In this document: in pieces, positions 19,396 to 30,300 of the stretch
Layout: every line of letters starts with the position of its first letter
Position numbering within the stretch: position 1 is the first letter of the stretch
Source: Azorinus chamasolen
Taxonomy: Eukaryota; Mollusca; Bivalvia; Cardiida; Solecurtidae
Direction: 5' to 3'
DNA length: 64,000 nt
Assembly: GCA_963576725.1 (NCBI GenBank)
Contig: OY755242.1
Location: 21,015,315 to 21,079,314, forward strand
Program-made: the position numbers and the translations under genes
Notes under the pieces: generated by a model
What the model was told of the DNA's origin: nothing
Database searches by the model: none
What the model saw: the letters and a program-made list of their open reading frames with translations, nothing else

Positions 19396-22059
19396 AGTCG
19401 TATCATAGAAAAAAAAGTATGTTAAAGAGCGTATCTATGAAGTAAAGGGGTAACTTTGAGTTCTAAGAAAATGTAAATTAAATATAAATCAATTATCGCC
19501 AGTTTTAGTTGCCAGAAAGCATGCGATATTGTAGGAAAGTGCGGGTACAGTGTGTGACCCGTTAAGTAGATATACAGCAGATCCCCTCTAAAGTAACCAC
19601 TTAAGAGACATTGTCGTCTTTTGAATAAAGTCGTTGCTTAGCACAGAACAAACATAATGCATAAAACTCATGTAGGAGACTTCAGCATATATTTCGTCCT
19701 GCATTAAGCTACCCCCTCCTCTACGACTCAGTATTAGACCTCTTAAGCGGCCAACAAAAATAAGTATAATTATGGGTCTGTAAGGCATGTGGTAGCTTAA
19801 TGCAGGTCAGAAGCAATGCATGAAGCTCCTATAGAAGCTTTCTGTATTACTTTTGCCCTGCATTAAGCAACCACCTGTCTTTCAAGACTTCTATGTTCAA
19901 TAATTGAGTGGCCGCTTAAGACACATTCTAGTGTATTCACTTGTGAAATATTTATTATGAATATTAATTAGTTGAATCATTCTTAAGGTGGATCAGCTCG
20001 AGCCAGCAATTAGTGCAGCCGCTGTAAAGACTGTCTCATATTCATATGGGCCTACACTATATTCAAATACAAATGCGCAAACTGTCATTTATAAGAAATA
20101 AAGGGTTGAGCCAATATCGAAATTAAACTGATCAGTTCTTTCGCTACAAATGCCACATCTGTGACTATCTGTGCAGACAGTTTTGACATAGATAAGACAC
20201 TGAGTGATTCGGCGTCTCACCAGATTTATAACTGTTTGTTGATGTGATTATATTATAGAAAAAATGAGCAGATGACAAAATCTAGCAGCGAAAGGGTTTA
20301 GGTTATCGTCCGTTAACAAGAATGTTATGACTTGCAAAATTACATTGCGTCTTGTAAAACTACTGTACAGTTAAAAAAGCTGCACTTCGGAGTACCATAA
20401 AACCCTTCAACAGGGACCCCCAGCAAGAGGTCTACATCTGGGTGTTAAATGTTAGTGGTAGCTCGAATAATGTAGACATGATTCCATACTTATTGCCATA
20501 CTTAAACATTTAATTGTTCAAATGCTGTTCTAAAATTACTGACAGCCAATCACATGTTGTATTCATAGTCATTAGTTCTTACATTGGAAGCAATCCAAAA
20601 TAATAGTTCATCTAAAATTGGTATGGATGACGTTTAGATTGGTGAATATGTTTGAATTACGGGGCCGTAACACTGAATATAGTGCCTTAATTACCCTGAG
20701 TACAATACAACATGTGTTATGTGGCCATTCATTTATTGAACATATAAGTCTTGTAAAACAGGTGGTTGCTTAATGCAGGGCAAAAGTTATGCAGATAACT
20801 CTTATATGAACTTTCTGCATTTCTTCTGACCTGCATTAAACTACCACCTGATAATAGACCTAAAATTATACCTATTTTTGATGACCGCTTAAGACAGGTT
20901 CGTCTGTAATCTGACACCAAATATTCCCTCTCCGTGAGTTTGTACAGTTTAAGGATTTAATGTGGTACCATTTTGTTAGCTTTGAATTAGACTGACATAG
21001 TAGCAAATAGTGAAGGTCCTCATAAAACTTCACCTTAAGGAGAATTCTAACCTGTGCAGGACACCAGTCACTAATGTCCTTTGCAAACAGTGTAGACCCA
21101 GATGAGAGGGTCCTATAGGAGCCCTCTCACCAGGGTTTGCACTGCTTGTCATGTTACAGTTTTCTTTTGAGAAATCTCTTAATACTCACAATATGCTTAA
21201 CCGGTTTGAATTTTGGAATAGTCCATTTGAGAATTCAGCGTTGTTATGGTTAATCTGTGCCTGTAGTATTTCCTTAATGTCTTCTGTCCGAATATATGGA
21301 ACAATTAGGGCAAGATAGCACCGATACAGAGATTGTTAGTGTTACAGCCTGGGGATATCTCTGTATAGTTCTATATATATTACTGAGTAGAGCACTTGGC
21401 TGCAGCATAACACAAGGGAGTCAAGCTAAGTTTCTTTCCTTTATTCCGTTTCTCTATATATCTCTGACTCTATATATCTCTGACTCTGAGCAGGTTGTGG
21501 ACCTGCCCAGTATCCTCTGCCAGACCCAAACTCCCCTCTCTCTCTCTCTCTGTCCTATGGTGTGCAATTGAACAATTGTTAGAAAGTGTACGCCAAACCA
21601 AAGACCACACCCTTCAGGGTCTACCACAACAGTGAACGTTGAAAAAGGCTATTTTAAATGTATATGTTTCTTCGTCGAAACCAGACTGCAGAGTGACCAC
21701 AGTGACAACCAAATCTGCCGCGAAAATACGGAACAATCCGAATGATCTCCACAAACATCCAATCAACGACCAGACTATCAACGTCACATGACCAAATCCA
21801 CAATATTGCTAAATATACACCAGACACACCAGTTCAACAAGTTATAAATAAAACACAGCTGTCAATCTAAAAATACAATGTCACGAAAGGTCAGAATGAC
21901 AAATTAGCTGTCTGCTACATTAGTATAACCTGTAGTTAGACTAGGTGCGAGTCAAGTACGAGTCAAGTACGAGTACGTATCTATGTCTGAAAGAACCATC
22001 ATAAACCTTTCAATGATGAATATTTAAAGTGAAACGGTATAACTGTGTTTAACGTTTAA
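19396..22059. other. Gene-free stretch with CAGT-type and hairpin elements
   Basis: Decayed CAGT-type foldbacks lie at about 19570-19937 and 20745-20910, and a hairpin GAGAGGGTCCTATAGGAGCC at 21105. Short TC-rich runs lie at 21465-21560. About 20110-20730 and 21560-22050 show nothing I recognise. Open frames such as 21296-21571 lack any protein-like character. Confidence 0.5.
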
Positions 22060-22116
22060 CCTGCTATGGGCGGATGGGTGATTATCTTTGCAAACAGTTT
22101 GGATCCAGATTACTGC

Positions 22117-22530
22117 TTTGCTGGTTATCATCATCATCGTTATCATCATTATTGTTATCAACATATGTGTGGAGAGTGATAGGATCATTAGAAAAAAAGC
22201 AGACCTAATTAAGTGTGGTGGCTTTGTTCTGTTGTTTTGACAACAGCATTACCGCTTTGATGTTTATTTTGCTGTTTACAACATGATAATCATCGTCATC
22301 ATCATCACCATCATCATCATCGTCATCATCATTATTGTTATCAACATATGTGTGGTGATAGGATCATTGGATAAAGTTAAGCAAATCTAATTAGTGTTGC
22401 GGCTTGTTCTGTTGTTTTGAAAACAGCATTACTGCTTTGCTGGTTAGTTTGCTGTTTGCAACAATATTCATCGTCATCATCGTTGCCGTCATCATCGTCA
22501 TCACCATGTGACATGTATGGATACCCATGC
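22117..22530. repeat. ATC-rich minisatellite, block L
   Basis: Units of roughly 130-190 bases combine GTTCTGTTGTTTTGACAACA, GCATTACTGCTTTGCTGGTT and an (ATC)n tract ending ATTGTTATCAACATATGTGT. There are about three units here and about four in the block R array at 29745-30300. Confidence 0.8.
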
Positions 22531-22609
22531 CATCATTAGTGTTATTCACATGATGGAAAAGGAAAACGGTTGGCAAACCTTATTAGTGTGGTTGTTTTGT
22601 ACTGTTGAT

Positions 22610-22865
22610 TTAACTCTTTCCTTGTTCTTTGTTGATTACAAATGTCATTACCTACTAAATATTCATGGATAAATTAGTGCTGATGAAATACGGTAGGTGT
22701 AACATTGTACACATCTTAGACAGCATAGAAGCAGATCTATCAAATTTTTTTAGCAAACAGAACATTTCAAAAGACCCTGATCAGATAGCTCCTGTAGGAA
22801 CCATCTGATCTTGGTCTACTCTGTTAACGTATGCATGAAAACATGTTTACATGAAATAAATGGGT
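22610..22865. mobile_element. TTAA-type MITE interrupted by a foldback, block L
   Basis: TTAACTCTTTCCTTG at left, GATCAGATAGCTCCTGTAGG hairpin, right part CATGAAATAAATGGGT cut by the GCTTATAAAACT foldback. Block R equivalent begins at 30401. Confidence 0.6.
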
Positions 22866-22868
22866 TCC

Positions 22869-22959
22869 GTGCTTATAAAACTTTTTAGTTGGCTCAAATC
22901 TGACCAATCTAAAGTTTGAGAACAAACTCAGACTCAACTAAAAAGCTTTATAAGCATGG
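22869..22959. repeat. GCTTATAAAACTTTTTAGTT foldback, block L
   Basis: A 90-base hairpin: GCTTATAAAACTTTTTAGTT at left and AACTAAAAAGCTTTATAAGC at right. The same lies at 30658-30749. Confidence 0.75.
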
Positions 22960-23082
22960 ACCCAGGGCCCAGATGAGACGCCGAGTAGCTCGATGTCTCA
23001 TCGGAATTTAAACTGTTTGACATCCAGCCAAGTGATTTTTCAAAAGCTTGGTTGAAGTGGAAGTAGTCAAAATTGCACTGTA

Positions 23083-23256
23083 CAGTAAAACCTCTCTATA
23101 ACGGCCACTACATTGTGTTGATTAGTCGGTATTTAGGGCATGTGGTTGCTCCTTTAGGAGCGTTCTATTTTACTTTCACCTTGCTTTAAGCAGTCACCTG
23201 CCTTTTACACAAAATACTTGATGTGATTTAGTGGCCGTTATAGAGAGGTTTTACTG
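23083..23256. mobile_element. CAGTAAAACCTCTCTATAAC MITE, block L
   Basis: Ends CAGTAAAACCTCTCTATAAC and GAGAGGTTTTACTG with TA flanks. The left arm of the centre is missing between GGGCATGTGGTTGCTCC and TTTAGGAGCG. Block R copy is 30869-31040. Confidence 0.8.
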
Positions 23257-24415
23257 TATTCAAATTTGATCAGATATTACTTTTTGCCGTGTGAGCGTGG
23301 ATGATAGAATGGGGGGGGGGTAAAATACAAAATGTCTGCTTAAACTCTGTTATTTACGAGGTTGACTTACTTTAGAATCGCTTAAACTTTGAAGAAATTA
23401 ATGACCGAGTGTCAAACAACCTAGATCCAGACGAAAAGCCGAAATACCCGACCTCTCACCCGGATATATCCTCTCATCCGGGTACAATCTGTTTGCACGT
23501 GCCAGCCAGGTCGGGTTTAATAGGCGAAAGGTTCAAACACCGTTCCAAGAAATTCGTTATGCTTCGATAAAACAAGTAGGATACAAGATACTTAGCCAAT
23601 TCAGTCTTGATAAACAGTTGGCCACAACGAACTTGGATATGCATGGTGAACATGACGTCTGGGGTAAGTCCGATCTTCGTATACAAATATAACGCATGAC
23701 TGGGTATGACGAACATTAACTCTTACCATGCTAAACATGACATGGCTCACATTTGTAAACTGTTTGGATCCAGGGAAGACGCCGAGTAACTCAGAGACTA
23801 ATCAGGATCCAACCTTTTGACATCGATGGATAAATGTCTTAAATGGTTGATTGGTTAGGAAATATTCAAAATTGCAACATTTCACATTTGAGCAGACATT
23901 TTAATTTTTTACAGCAGGGTAAAGTTAAAACTGAGTTTTAATTCATAATTCCAAGACACGTCGTCATGATATCGATAAAACAAATAGAGCAATAAGATAA
24001 CTATCATCATTCCATCTTTCAAAGTTGGAAAACAATTTGACCATAGAGAAGTTAGATATGCTCTAGAATAACAAAGAGCTATACAAATAAATATATTGCT
24101 CGACTGTGTAAAACCAACAGTAGTCCTCCCATACTATGTAGGACCAGACTAATACTTTCAAACAGCTTGGATACAGATGAAACTCCGAGTTCTCGACGTG
24201 ACACCTGGATCCAAGCTGTTTTATAATGTCAGATGTACAAGAGAAGAGTTAAACGTTCGGCCAAATGTGTTTGGCAGCAAGGTAGGGTTTGGCGGAGAAA
24301 CAAGAGATTTTGATAGATCAGAACCTTTATTTTTTACAGCTGCACTATTGGACCCTTGTTCTCTGACATTTGTTTGGCAAAGTCAAAGTGGAAATTGACA
24401 ATTACTGCTCGGTTT

Positions 24416-24592
24416 GTCTCTTGTTCTTGTATGCCTTTTGGTGTTTTCTGTGTTGATTTCGTGTTTGTGTGTGTGTGCGCGCGTTTGGGTGTGTGGTTGT
24501 GTGTGTGTTTGTGTCATGCTGCCTATCGGTGATTTGGTGGTGGTTGCGTCTTGTATGTGGCTTTGCCTGCTTGACTTTACTACTTTTCCATT
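24416..24592. mobile_element. GGAAAAGTAGTAAAG insertion family, 177-base copy, inverted
   Basis: Present in block L but absent from block R, which reads GCTCGGTTTAACCATTTC at 32190-32207. On the minus strand it starts ATGGAAAAGTAGTAAAGTC, then a TG/AC-rich tract. It creates the spurious minus-strand frame at 24383-24760. Confidence 0.75.
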
Positions 24593-24699
24593 AACCACTT
24601 CATTGCCAATGTCACAGCTGTGATTACCTATACAAACAGCTGGATTCCAATCGCCTACGATTGGTATTGCGGGGCGATCGGGATCCACTCGCGTTAGGT

Positions 24700-25150
24700 T
24701 GAGGGTTCTACGGATGCCAGATGATGGTTGGAGTCCGACCATGTTAGCTCGAGGGCTCAACAGATCTTAAAGAATGAATGGAATTTGGTAACAGTAGCTC
24801 AAAGGGCTAAACAGATCGCAAGGGATGCTTTGAATCCGATCACTCCAGCTCCAGAGCTCAACATATCATATATGATTTGAGCCAGTCTGAGGGCTCAATA
24901 GATCTGTAGGGATGACAAGAATACGATCGTGTTAGCTTGACCTTGACAGCAAACAAGATCATTGGGAATGGTTGGCGTCAGGTCGCGTAAGCTTGATGGT
25001 TTACCAAATCCTACATATTTCGAGAGATAGTTGAAGTACGATCGTTTAGCTATAGAGCTCAACCGACCATGAATGCTATTTAGAGACCAATCACATTATC
25101 TCAAGGTATGAACAAATCACTTAGGATGGTTGGAGTATGATCGTGTTAGA
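24700..25150 (+). repeat. Degenerate minisatellite of about 55-60 bases, block L
   Basis: Eight or so diverged units around GATGGTTGGAGTACGATCGT, GTTAGCTCGAGGGCTCAACA and GATC. Present identically in block R at 32310-32760; a fragment of it (33140-33204) is fused to CTL copy C. Confidence 0.75.
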
Positions 25151-26555
25151 TGGAGGTGAATTATTCAGAAAATTACAATATTAGATTCAAAACGATTTTT
25201 ATAGGTGTATTCAGTATTACAGCAGAAATACAAATATCTACATGTATACATCATTTACACAGCATACAACTTAAGATTATTGCGGATGCGAGTTCATGCT
25301 TTCAGCTCCTATTTTATAATAGCTTTCAGAAATATAAAGGGGAATAACTCAGATGGGAATTTAGTTTGGCAGAACTCACTTTGCTGTGAGAGGCAACTAA
25401 TCCCAATTAACTGCTGTTTGTATTTACAATAAAAACTATCATTTGAATGGCACCCTTTCATGCCGCGCATCAAATAGTTTCACTGTTCTATTCTATTCAA
25501 TTCTAATGTGACAGCTGGAAGCACAGACCTATTATATCCACATCCTACAACTATATTGATAATCAAGTACCTAAACACATTAAGTATTTATATTAGATAC
25601 ATGTATGGTAATTAAGGTCATAAGATTAAAGTGTCGAGAGAAACCTATCATAGAAATAACTGTTTGTATCCAGATAATTGTAACATATCACAAATAGATA
25701 TACAGTTCTCATGACTTTTCGAATTATATTCTACAAGACTATATAAACAAAATTAAAACTAAATACACAATTTATACAGTAGTTAATTGTCATTATTTAT
25801 ATTAAAGTATCACGAGAACTTAATCTGGAAATAACTGTTTGTATCCAGATAATTGCAATATACACGTACCACAAATCAACATACCGTTTTCATAACTCAT
25901 GATATTTCGATTCATATTCCACAAATCCAAGCATCATGTTCACGGAAATAACTGTCTAGTTAATAAAATACAGTTGGTACATTGATACCATTGTTTGTGA
26001 TAAATGACAGATTCTCATTAACATATCTATAATGTGAATGCTATGTCTTAATTTGTAAACAATATTTACCATTACTTAAAGTTTAAAAATTGCACTGAAG
26101 TTCAAAATTCAGTGTTAGATTTTGCTCTGACAGTCTTGCTCTACATGTATTAACATGAACAAAAATAGAGAAAGAACGTAACCTTACCTGGAAAAGTCAC
26201 AACTCCAATATTCGATTCAAAACGATCTCTATTGGTGTATTCAGAAATACAGCAGAAATGCAAGTGTAATGCTACTGCATTTTGCTGAAGTATATATGGG
26301 TGACTTTCCCGGTAGGTGCTAATTGTTTCCCGACTGGCTGTCCGGCGTTCCCTCCTTGACCAGACGTTCAGATTTTTTGATCACATCAATCTTAGCTTTA
26401 TACTAATTATCCCCCAATAAATATTTAACGATTTAGTTGTAAAAAGAAAATATATACTATTTATCCGTTGATCTTGTTGCTTCCTGACTTGGTTCTTATC
26501 AAAACGCGTGGATTATGTTAATAAAACTGATAAATTAACAGAAATGATCGTCTTA
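25151..26555. other. Gene-free AT-rich stretch upstream of CTL copy B
   Basis: Contains a tandem duplication of about 170 bases (AACTGTTTGTATCCAGATAA at 25662 and 25835). A piece GATTCAAAACGATCTCTATT at 26213 repeats 25180. No gene is supported. Confidence 0.5.
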
Positions 26556-26661
26556 GCCGCTGTGGCGCAGTAGGTTAATTAGTCTAAAGACTCTTTTAAA
26601 AATTCACGTGTATGAATGTATTCCATGTATGATCTGGCGTGGGTTCGAATCCACCAATAGC
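26556..26661 (+). mobile_element. tRNA-derived SINE-like element upstream of CTL copy B
   Basis: GCCGCTGTGGCGCAGTAGGTT contains an A-box-like TGGCGCAGTAGG. 75 bases later GTGGGTTCGAATCCACC is a perfect B box with its stem (GTGG/CCAC). Acceptor ends pair poorly (GCCGCTG with CAATAGC) and the middle is too long and irregular for a working tRNA; T-rich terminators follow. Related copies lie upstream of CTL D and E. Confidence 0.6.
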
Positions 26662-27434
26662 AATTTTTGTCTTATCTTTATTTTTTTCTTTTCTCTTATT
26701 TCTATTATTCTAGTGGTGAATTATCTGTTATACCGTCAACATATGCATATTTATAGAAAAATAAAATAGTGTCACGGATATAGAATCATTACACCCTAGA
26801 AGCGTCTACTCACCTAATAAACCTTCTTTTACCGGAAGTAACCTAATAAATTAAAATAATTCCATGGTTATTGAATCAGTACGCCTTAGAAACGTCTACT
26901 AACCTAATAAACCTTTTACTACCGGAAGTAACCCAATAAACCTAAGTTTATCTTCACCCTTTATTGCGTCACTAGAGACGCCAGGTCACTGGATAAAAAC
27001 ACATTGTCATGCCTTTGCAGACAGAGTAGATCCTATAGGAGCTGTCTCACCAGGGTCTGCTCTGTTGGGTTATTGAACTATGTAAATCTTATTCTACATT
27101 TTCAGCCATGGTAAATCAAATCCCTTGCTCAAGTAACATTATAAGTATTCGGCTAATACATATTCGTGATGATATTACTACATTATTACATTCATATTAA
27201 ACAGGGAAAGGGTTAAAGACCGGTGATAGCTTACATTATAATGCAGGACGAAAATAATGAATAAGGGCAAAAGTTATGCAGAAAGCCTTTTCGAGACATT
27301 CCTGCATTAGTCCCGCGTTAAGCAACCACGTACATGTATTTATAGACACGTATTCATAAAATGGTCATTTAAGAGGAGTGTTACAGTATGTTTTGTTCAA
27401 GTAGTATTATAATGGTTGTTCTTCGAAAAAGGGC

Positions 27435-27700
27435 ATTTGGACCAGACGAGCTTCTTGCAAATTTGCCACTTATATCATGGAGCCTGGAGAGGCTAGAAAC
27501 ATGCCAAGATAAAAGTCAGATGGCATTACGCATATATGTTTTGATGTGGTGGGAAGGGTTGTGTCTCATAAAAACAACAACAACATTTTGAATAGCGGTT
27601 TCAAACGTAAACATTAGAATATTTAGCGGTTGCTATAACAAAACTTCTTCAAGTTTAAAAGCTGAACGACGAAATATAAATTCAATAAACAATTCAAACA
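27435..27700 (+). promoter_or_regulatory. Conserved 5' flank of CTL copy B
   Basis: From the CCAGACGAGCTTCTTGCA block to the start codon this flank aligns with those of copies D and E. Shared landmarks are AACATGCCAAGATAA, ATTTTGAATAGC and GACGAAATATAAATT just before the ATG. A TATAAA lies at 27675-27680, but only about 21 bases before the ATG, too near for a normal TATA box and leader. It may be part of the leader, or the end of an intron with an acceptor near TTTAAAAG. The conserved block is the best candidate for shared control of the family. Confidence 0.45.
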
Positions 27701-28453
27701 ATGGATACTTGCAGGCCTTTGGCGATCTTGCTTATGGTTGTTCTTGTCCAGTTCATGGATACAATAGGTAGTTTGGACTCTGACCTATCTTTGGACAATC
27801 GTTTAGACGGAAAGACTTTGCTCGATATGGGAATTTTTTTTAATAAACCGCTACTTAAGCTTTTTGGAAAAGTCGTATTGAATAGTGAGAAAAACATCAA
27901 AAGGCTGTGTCGCTTACATCCATGTACGGAATGGGGATTGTGGTCAGAATGTCCTATGGGTCCGGAATTTGGTATAGTGACCAGGTCACGTATGTGTAAT
28001 GGAACAACTGAAATATGCAAGTTTGACAGTCAGACACATTTTACAACAAATGAATCTAAAATTTGTGAAGGTAAATGCCCTCAAGGATACAACAGGATCA
28101 GCGGATACTGTCTAAAGCTTTCTCAGACGGCATTGAAGCAACCAGACGCGGAAGCTGATTGTCAAAAGGAAGGGGCTCACATTGTCAACATCAACACAAA
28201 ACACATATCAGACAGTGTGCATGCGTTTCTTAAGAATCAAAGTTATACGGATATTATCTGGATTAACGGGAATAGGACTAGAGTCGGATCAACCTGGACG
28301 TTTACCTACGGTTCCGCTCCTAATTTTGATAACTGGCACCCATCAGAACCTTCAAACAGTTTGTCCGAATTGTGCAAGGTAGACAACAGCTGTAGATGCT
28401 GGTATGATAGAGCATGCGCAAATCAATACAAATTCGTTTGTCATGTTGTTTAA
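27701..28453 (+). CDS. Secreted TSP1-like / C-type lectin domain protein, copy B (250 aa)
   Basis: One uninterrupted reading frame starts in a good context (AAACAATGG) and ends in TAA. Residues 1-24 are a hydrophobic signal peptide. Residues 25-70 are a linker. Residues about 75-126 look like a thrombospondin type-1 module (EWGLWSEC, then TRSRMC, then ESKICEGKC). Residues 126-249 form a long-form C-type lectin domain with cysteines at 126, 137, 154, 225, 239 and 247, so the usual three disulphides can form. The sugar/calcium site reads EPS (216-218) instead of EPN, and WYD (234-236) for WND, so classic mannose-type binding is uncertain. Two additional cysteines (231 and 233, in CRCW) are unique to this copy. 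The likely role is extracellular recognition, perhaps in immunity (inference from family). No intron interrupts the coding sequence; a non-coding first exon cannot be excluded. Confidence 0.92.
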   Translation: MDTCRPLAILLMVVLVQFMDTIGSLDSDLSLDNRLDGKTLLDMGIFFNKPLLKLFGKVVLNSEKNIKRLCRLHPCTEWGLWSECPMGPEFGIVTRSRMCNGTTEICKFDSQTHFTTNESKICEGKCPQGYNRISGYCLKLSQTALKQPDAEADCQKEGAHIVNINTKHISDSVHAFLKNQSYTDIIWINGNRTRVGSTWTFTYGSAPNFDNWHPSEPSNSLSELCKVDNSCRCWYDRACANQYKFVCHVV

Positions 28454-29124
28454 CAATTTACTCCAAAGATGCAAAGATACGACATTTTACGGCCAACACC
28501 TGCTATGCCTTTAGAGGCAATAGACGGACGAAACAAGAACCAACATAAAACAGACATATAACTTGAATATGATATGTAATGTTATTAATGTTCATATAAT
28601 GTATTATTATGACTATTAATGAGGAACTAAATGTCTAATGCTCCAGTTAAAATGGTGTAGCGTCAAATAAAGTATATCTCTGCCTATAATGATGTTATTG
28701 TCCATACGGAACGTAATAAACTAGACTGTGTAGCCATTACGAATTAATTGAGAGAATTAATTCATGTGTTGTGACTTTAACTATAGAATTCCTTAATTTC
28801 AAAAGATTGATTCGAGAGCTCCTCTAAGAGCCTTCTAATCTGGGTATACGCTGTTTGCAAATGCCAATGCACTTGTCCCCGCCCCACATTGAAAGAGTTA
28901 AACCGAATAAATATGGACTATGACGTAAATTGGATGACTGTATTTTTAATATCTGCTCAACAGATAATCTATTCGCTGAGTGTGTATGCATTTAGTTTGA
29001 AAGGCATTTCAGCGTGATTTTGATGGTTAAAACTTAATTTGACCTATTTGGTTTGAAAGAAAGGCATTAACTGAAATGCCCAAAAGGACTAGAAGCGATT
29101 GGCCATGTCAGACAACATGTACAT
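28454..29124. other. Gene-free stretch downstream of CTL copy B
   Basis: Probable 3' untranslated and intergenic DNA. It begins with ACATTTTACGGCCAACAC, also found after copy A (near 483) but deleted after D and E. A weak hairpin element lies near 28800-28860. Confidence 0.5.
28666..28671 (+). promoter_or_regulatory. Possible polyadenylation signal of CTL copy B
   Basis: AATAAA lies about 210 bases downstream of the copy B stop codon on the same strand. It is the first canonical hexamer I see after the gene. In AT-rich DNA such hexamers also arise by chance. Confidence 0.35.
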
Positions 29125-29473
29125 TTAGCCTGCTATTGGCGGATGAGTAAATACCTATGCAAACAGTTTGGATCCAGATGAGACGCCGAGTAACTCAATG
29201 TCTCATCAGGATCCAAACTGTTTGACACCCTGGATGTATTTTGGTAGACAAATTGATTATAGATTGACTTTTGAAAATGTAGTAGATGAAAATTTCTGTA
29301 AATATAATTTCCTCAGCAGGCTGAAGGTTAACCGTTATTGCGTTATTCGTTGAGCAGACTCAACTAGTTATTTTTTCAATGGGGTGAGCGGCCCACTTCC
29401 AGAAACTCCCTTTGAAGGTAAGTTTACACTAAAATACGCCACATATTGACATGCAAATAGTCGGCTGCCACAA

Positions 29474-29639
29474 ATGGACTCTAAAAAAGGTCTACTAACT
29501 GGAGTGAAGCTGAAAAATTAGAAGGCGTGGCCTTAATAGTGCAAAACAGCACCAAGCTGTTTGGCAGATTTAAAGGGGCATCATCTGGGGCCAAAGAAAA
29601 AGACAATCTCTGGCAAGCAATTGCTGACCAGCTGAATGC
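29474..29639 (+). pseudogene. Orphan Myb/SANT-like DNA-binding domain exon with a frameshift
   Basis: Frame-shifted reading from an ATG at 29474 (MDSKK) into the frame at 29488 gives RSTNWSEAEK, then about 35 residues to LWQAIADQLNA. This matches the pattern of Myb/SANT-like domains found in Harbinger-type transposon partner proteins and their domesticated relatives such as NAIF1. The frame change falls in a run of six A residues (29483-29488), consistent with loss of one base. The exon ends in a consensus splice donor, C/GTAAGT at 29639-29645, but a downstream exon is not recognisable: the sequence passes into ATC-rich repeat. It lies in a roughly 735-base stretch present in the right block and missing from the left block (22088-22111). 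It is probably a dead gene fragment or the relic of a processed host gene. Confidence 0.6.
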
Positions 29640-29744
29640 GTAAGTTTTTATCGAACGAAGCAATTCATGCAAGTCAATGTTTATGGTAATTACTTGGTTA
29701 AATTATTATCCTTTATGTATTTGGTATCCAATAGTACCATAATC

Positions 29745-30300
29745 ACCATCATCATCACATTGTCATTGTCATGTTTGAATAGCCATGACATTATTATTGT
29801 TATCAACATGTGTGTGGAGAGACTGAGTGATATGATCATGGAAAACATTAAGCAAACAAAATTAGTGTTTTGTTCAGCGGCTTTGTTCTGTTGTTTTGAT
29901 AATAGCATTACTGCTTTGCTGGTTATCATCATCATCGTTATCATCATTATTGTTATCAACATATGTGTGGAGAGTGATTAGAAAAAAAGCAAACCCAATT
30001 AAGTGTGGTGGCTTTGTTCTGTTGTTTTGACAACAGCATTACTGCTTTGTTGTTTAGTTTGCTGTTTGCAACATAATAATCATCGTCATCATCATCACCA
30101 TCATCATCATCGTCATCATCATTATTGTTATCAACATATGTGTGGTGATAGGATCATTGGATAAAATTAAGTAAATCTAATTAGTGTTGCGGCTTTGTTC
30201 TGTTGTTTTGAAATCAGCATTACTGCTTTGCTGGTTAGTTTGCTGTTTGCAACAATAGTCATCGTCATCATCGTTGCCGTCATTATCGTCATCATCATGT
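29745..30300. repeat. ATC-rich minisatellite, block R
   Basis: Same compound repeat as 22117-22530 with one additional unit. It gives overlapping frames of isoleucine, valine and methionine on both strands, which are not genes. Confidence 0.8.

Larger units (their letters stand above)
22060..25526 (+). repeat. Duplicated block L, left of CTL copy B
   Basis: Nearly identical to 29125-33136, ending in both at the sequence GACAGCTGGAAGCACAGA. It lacks about 735 bases present in the right block (29178-29910) and has about 177 extra bases at 24416-24592. It contains ATC-rich minisatellite, several hairpin elements and a degenerate 60-base minisatellite. No gene. Confidence 0.9.

Noticed and set aside
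21296..21571. 91-codon frame with hydrophobic stretch
   Set aside because: Low-complexity TC-rich C-terminus, single copy, no domain character.
24177..24398. 73-codon frame (MKLRVLDVT...) also open at 31961-32182
   Set aside because: Conserved only because the block is duplicated; nearly all differences between the copies change the amino acid, and the start lies in a hairpin element.
24383..24760. 125-codon minus-strand frame with THTQ-rich segment
   Set aside because: Created by the 177-base insertion with its TG/AC tract; the frame is broken in block R.
26556..26661. Functional tRNA gene
   Set aside because: Acceptor stem mismatches, no convincing anticodon arm, over-long middle; better explained as a tRNA-derived repeat.
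27675..27680. TATA box of CTL copy B
   Set aside because: Only about 21 bases before the ATG, leaving no room for a leader.
29690..29962. Methionine/isoleucine-rich frames on both strands
   Set aside because: Derived from the (ATC)n minisatellite.
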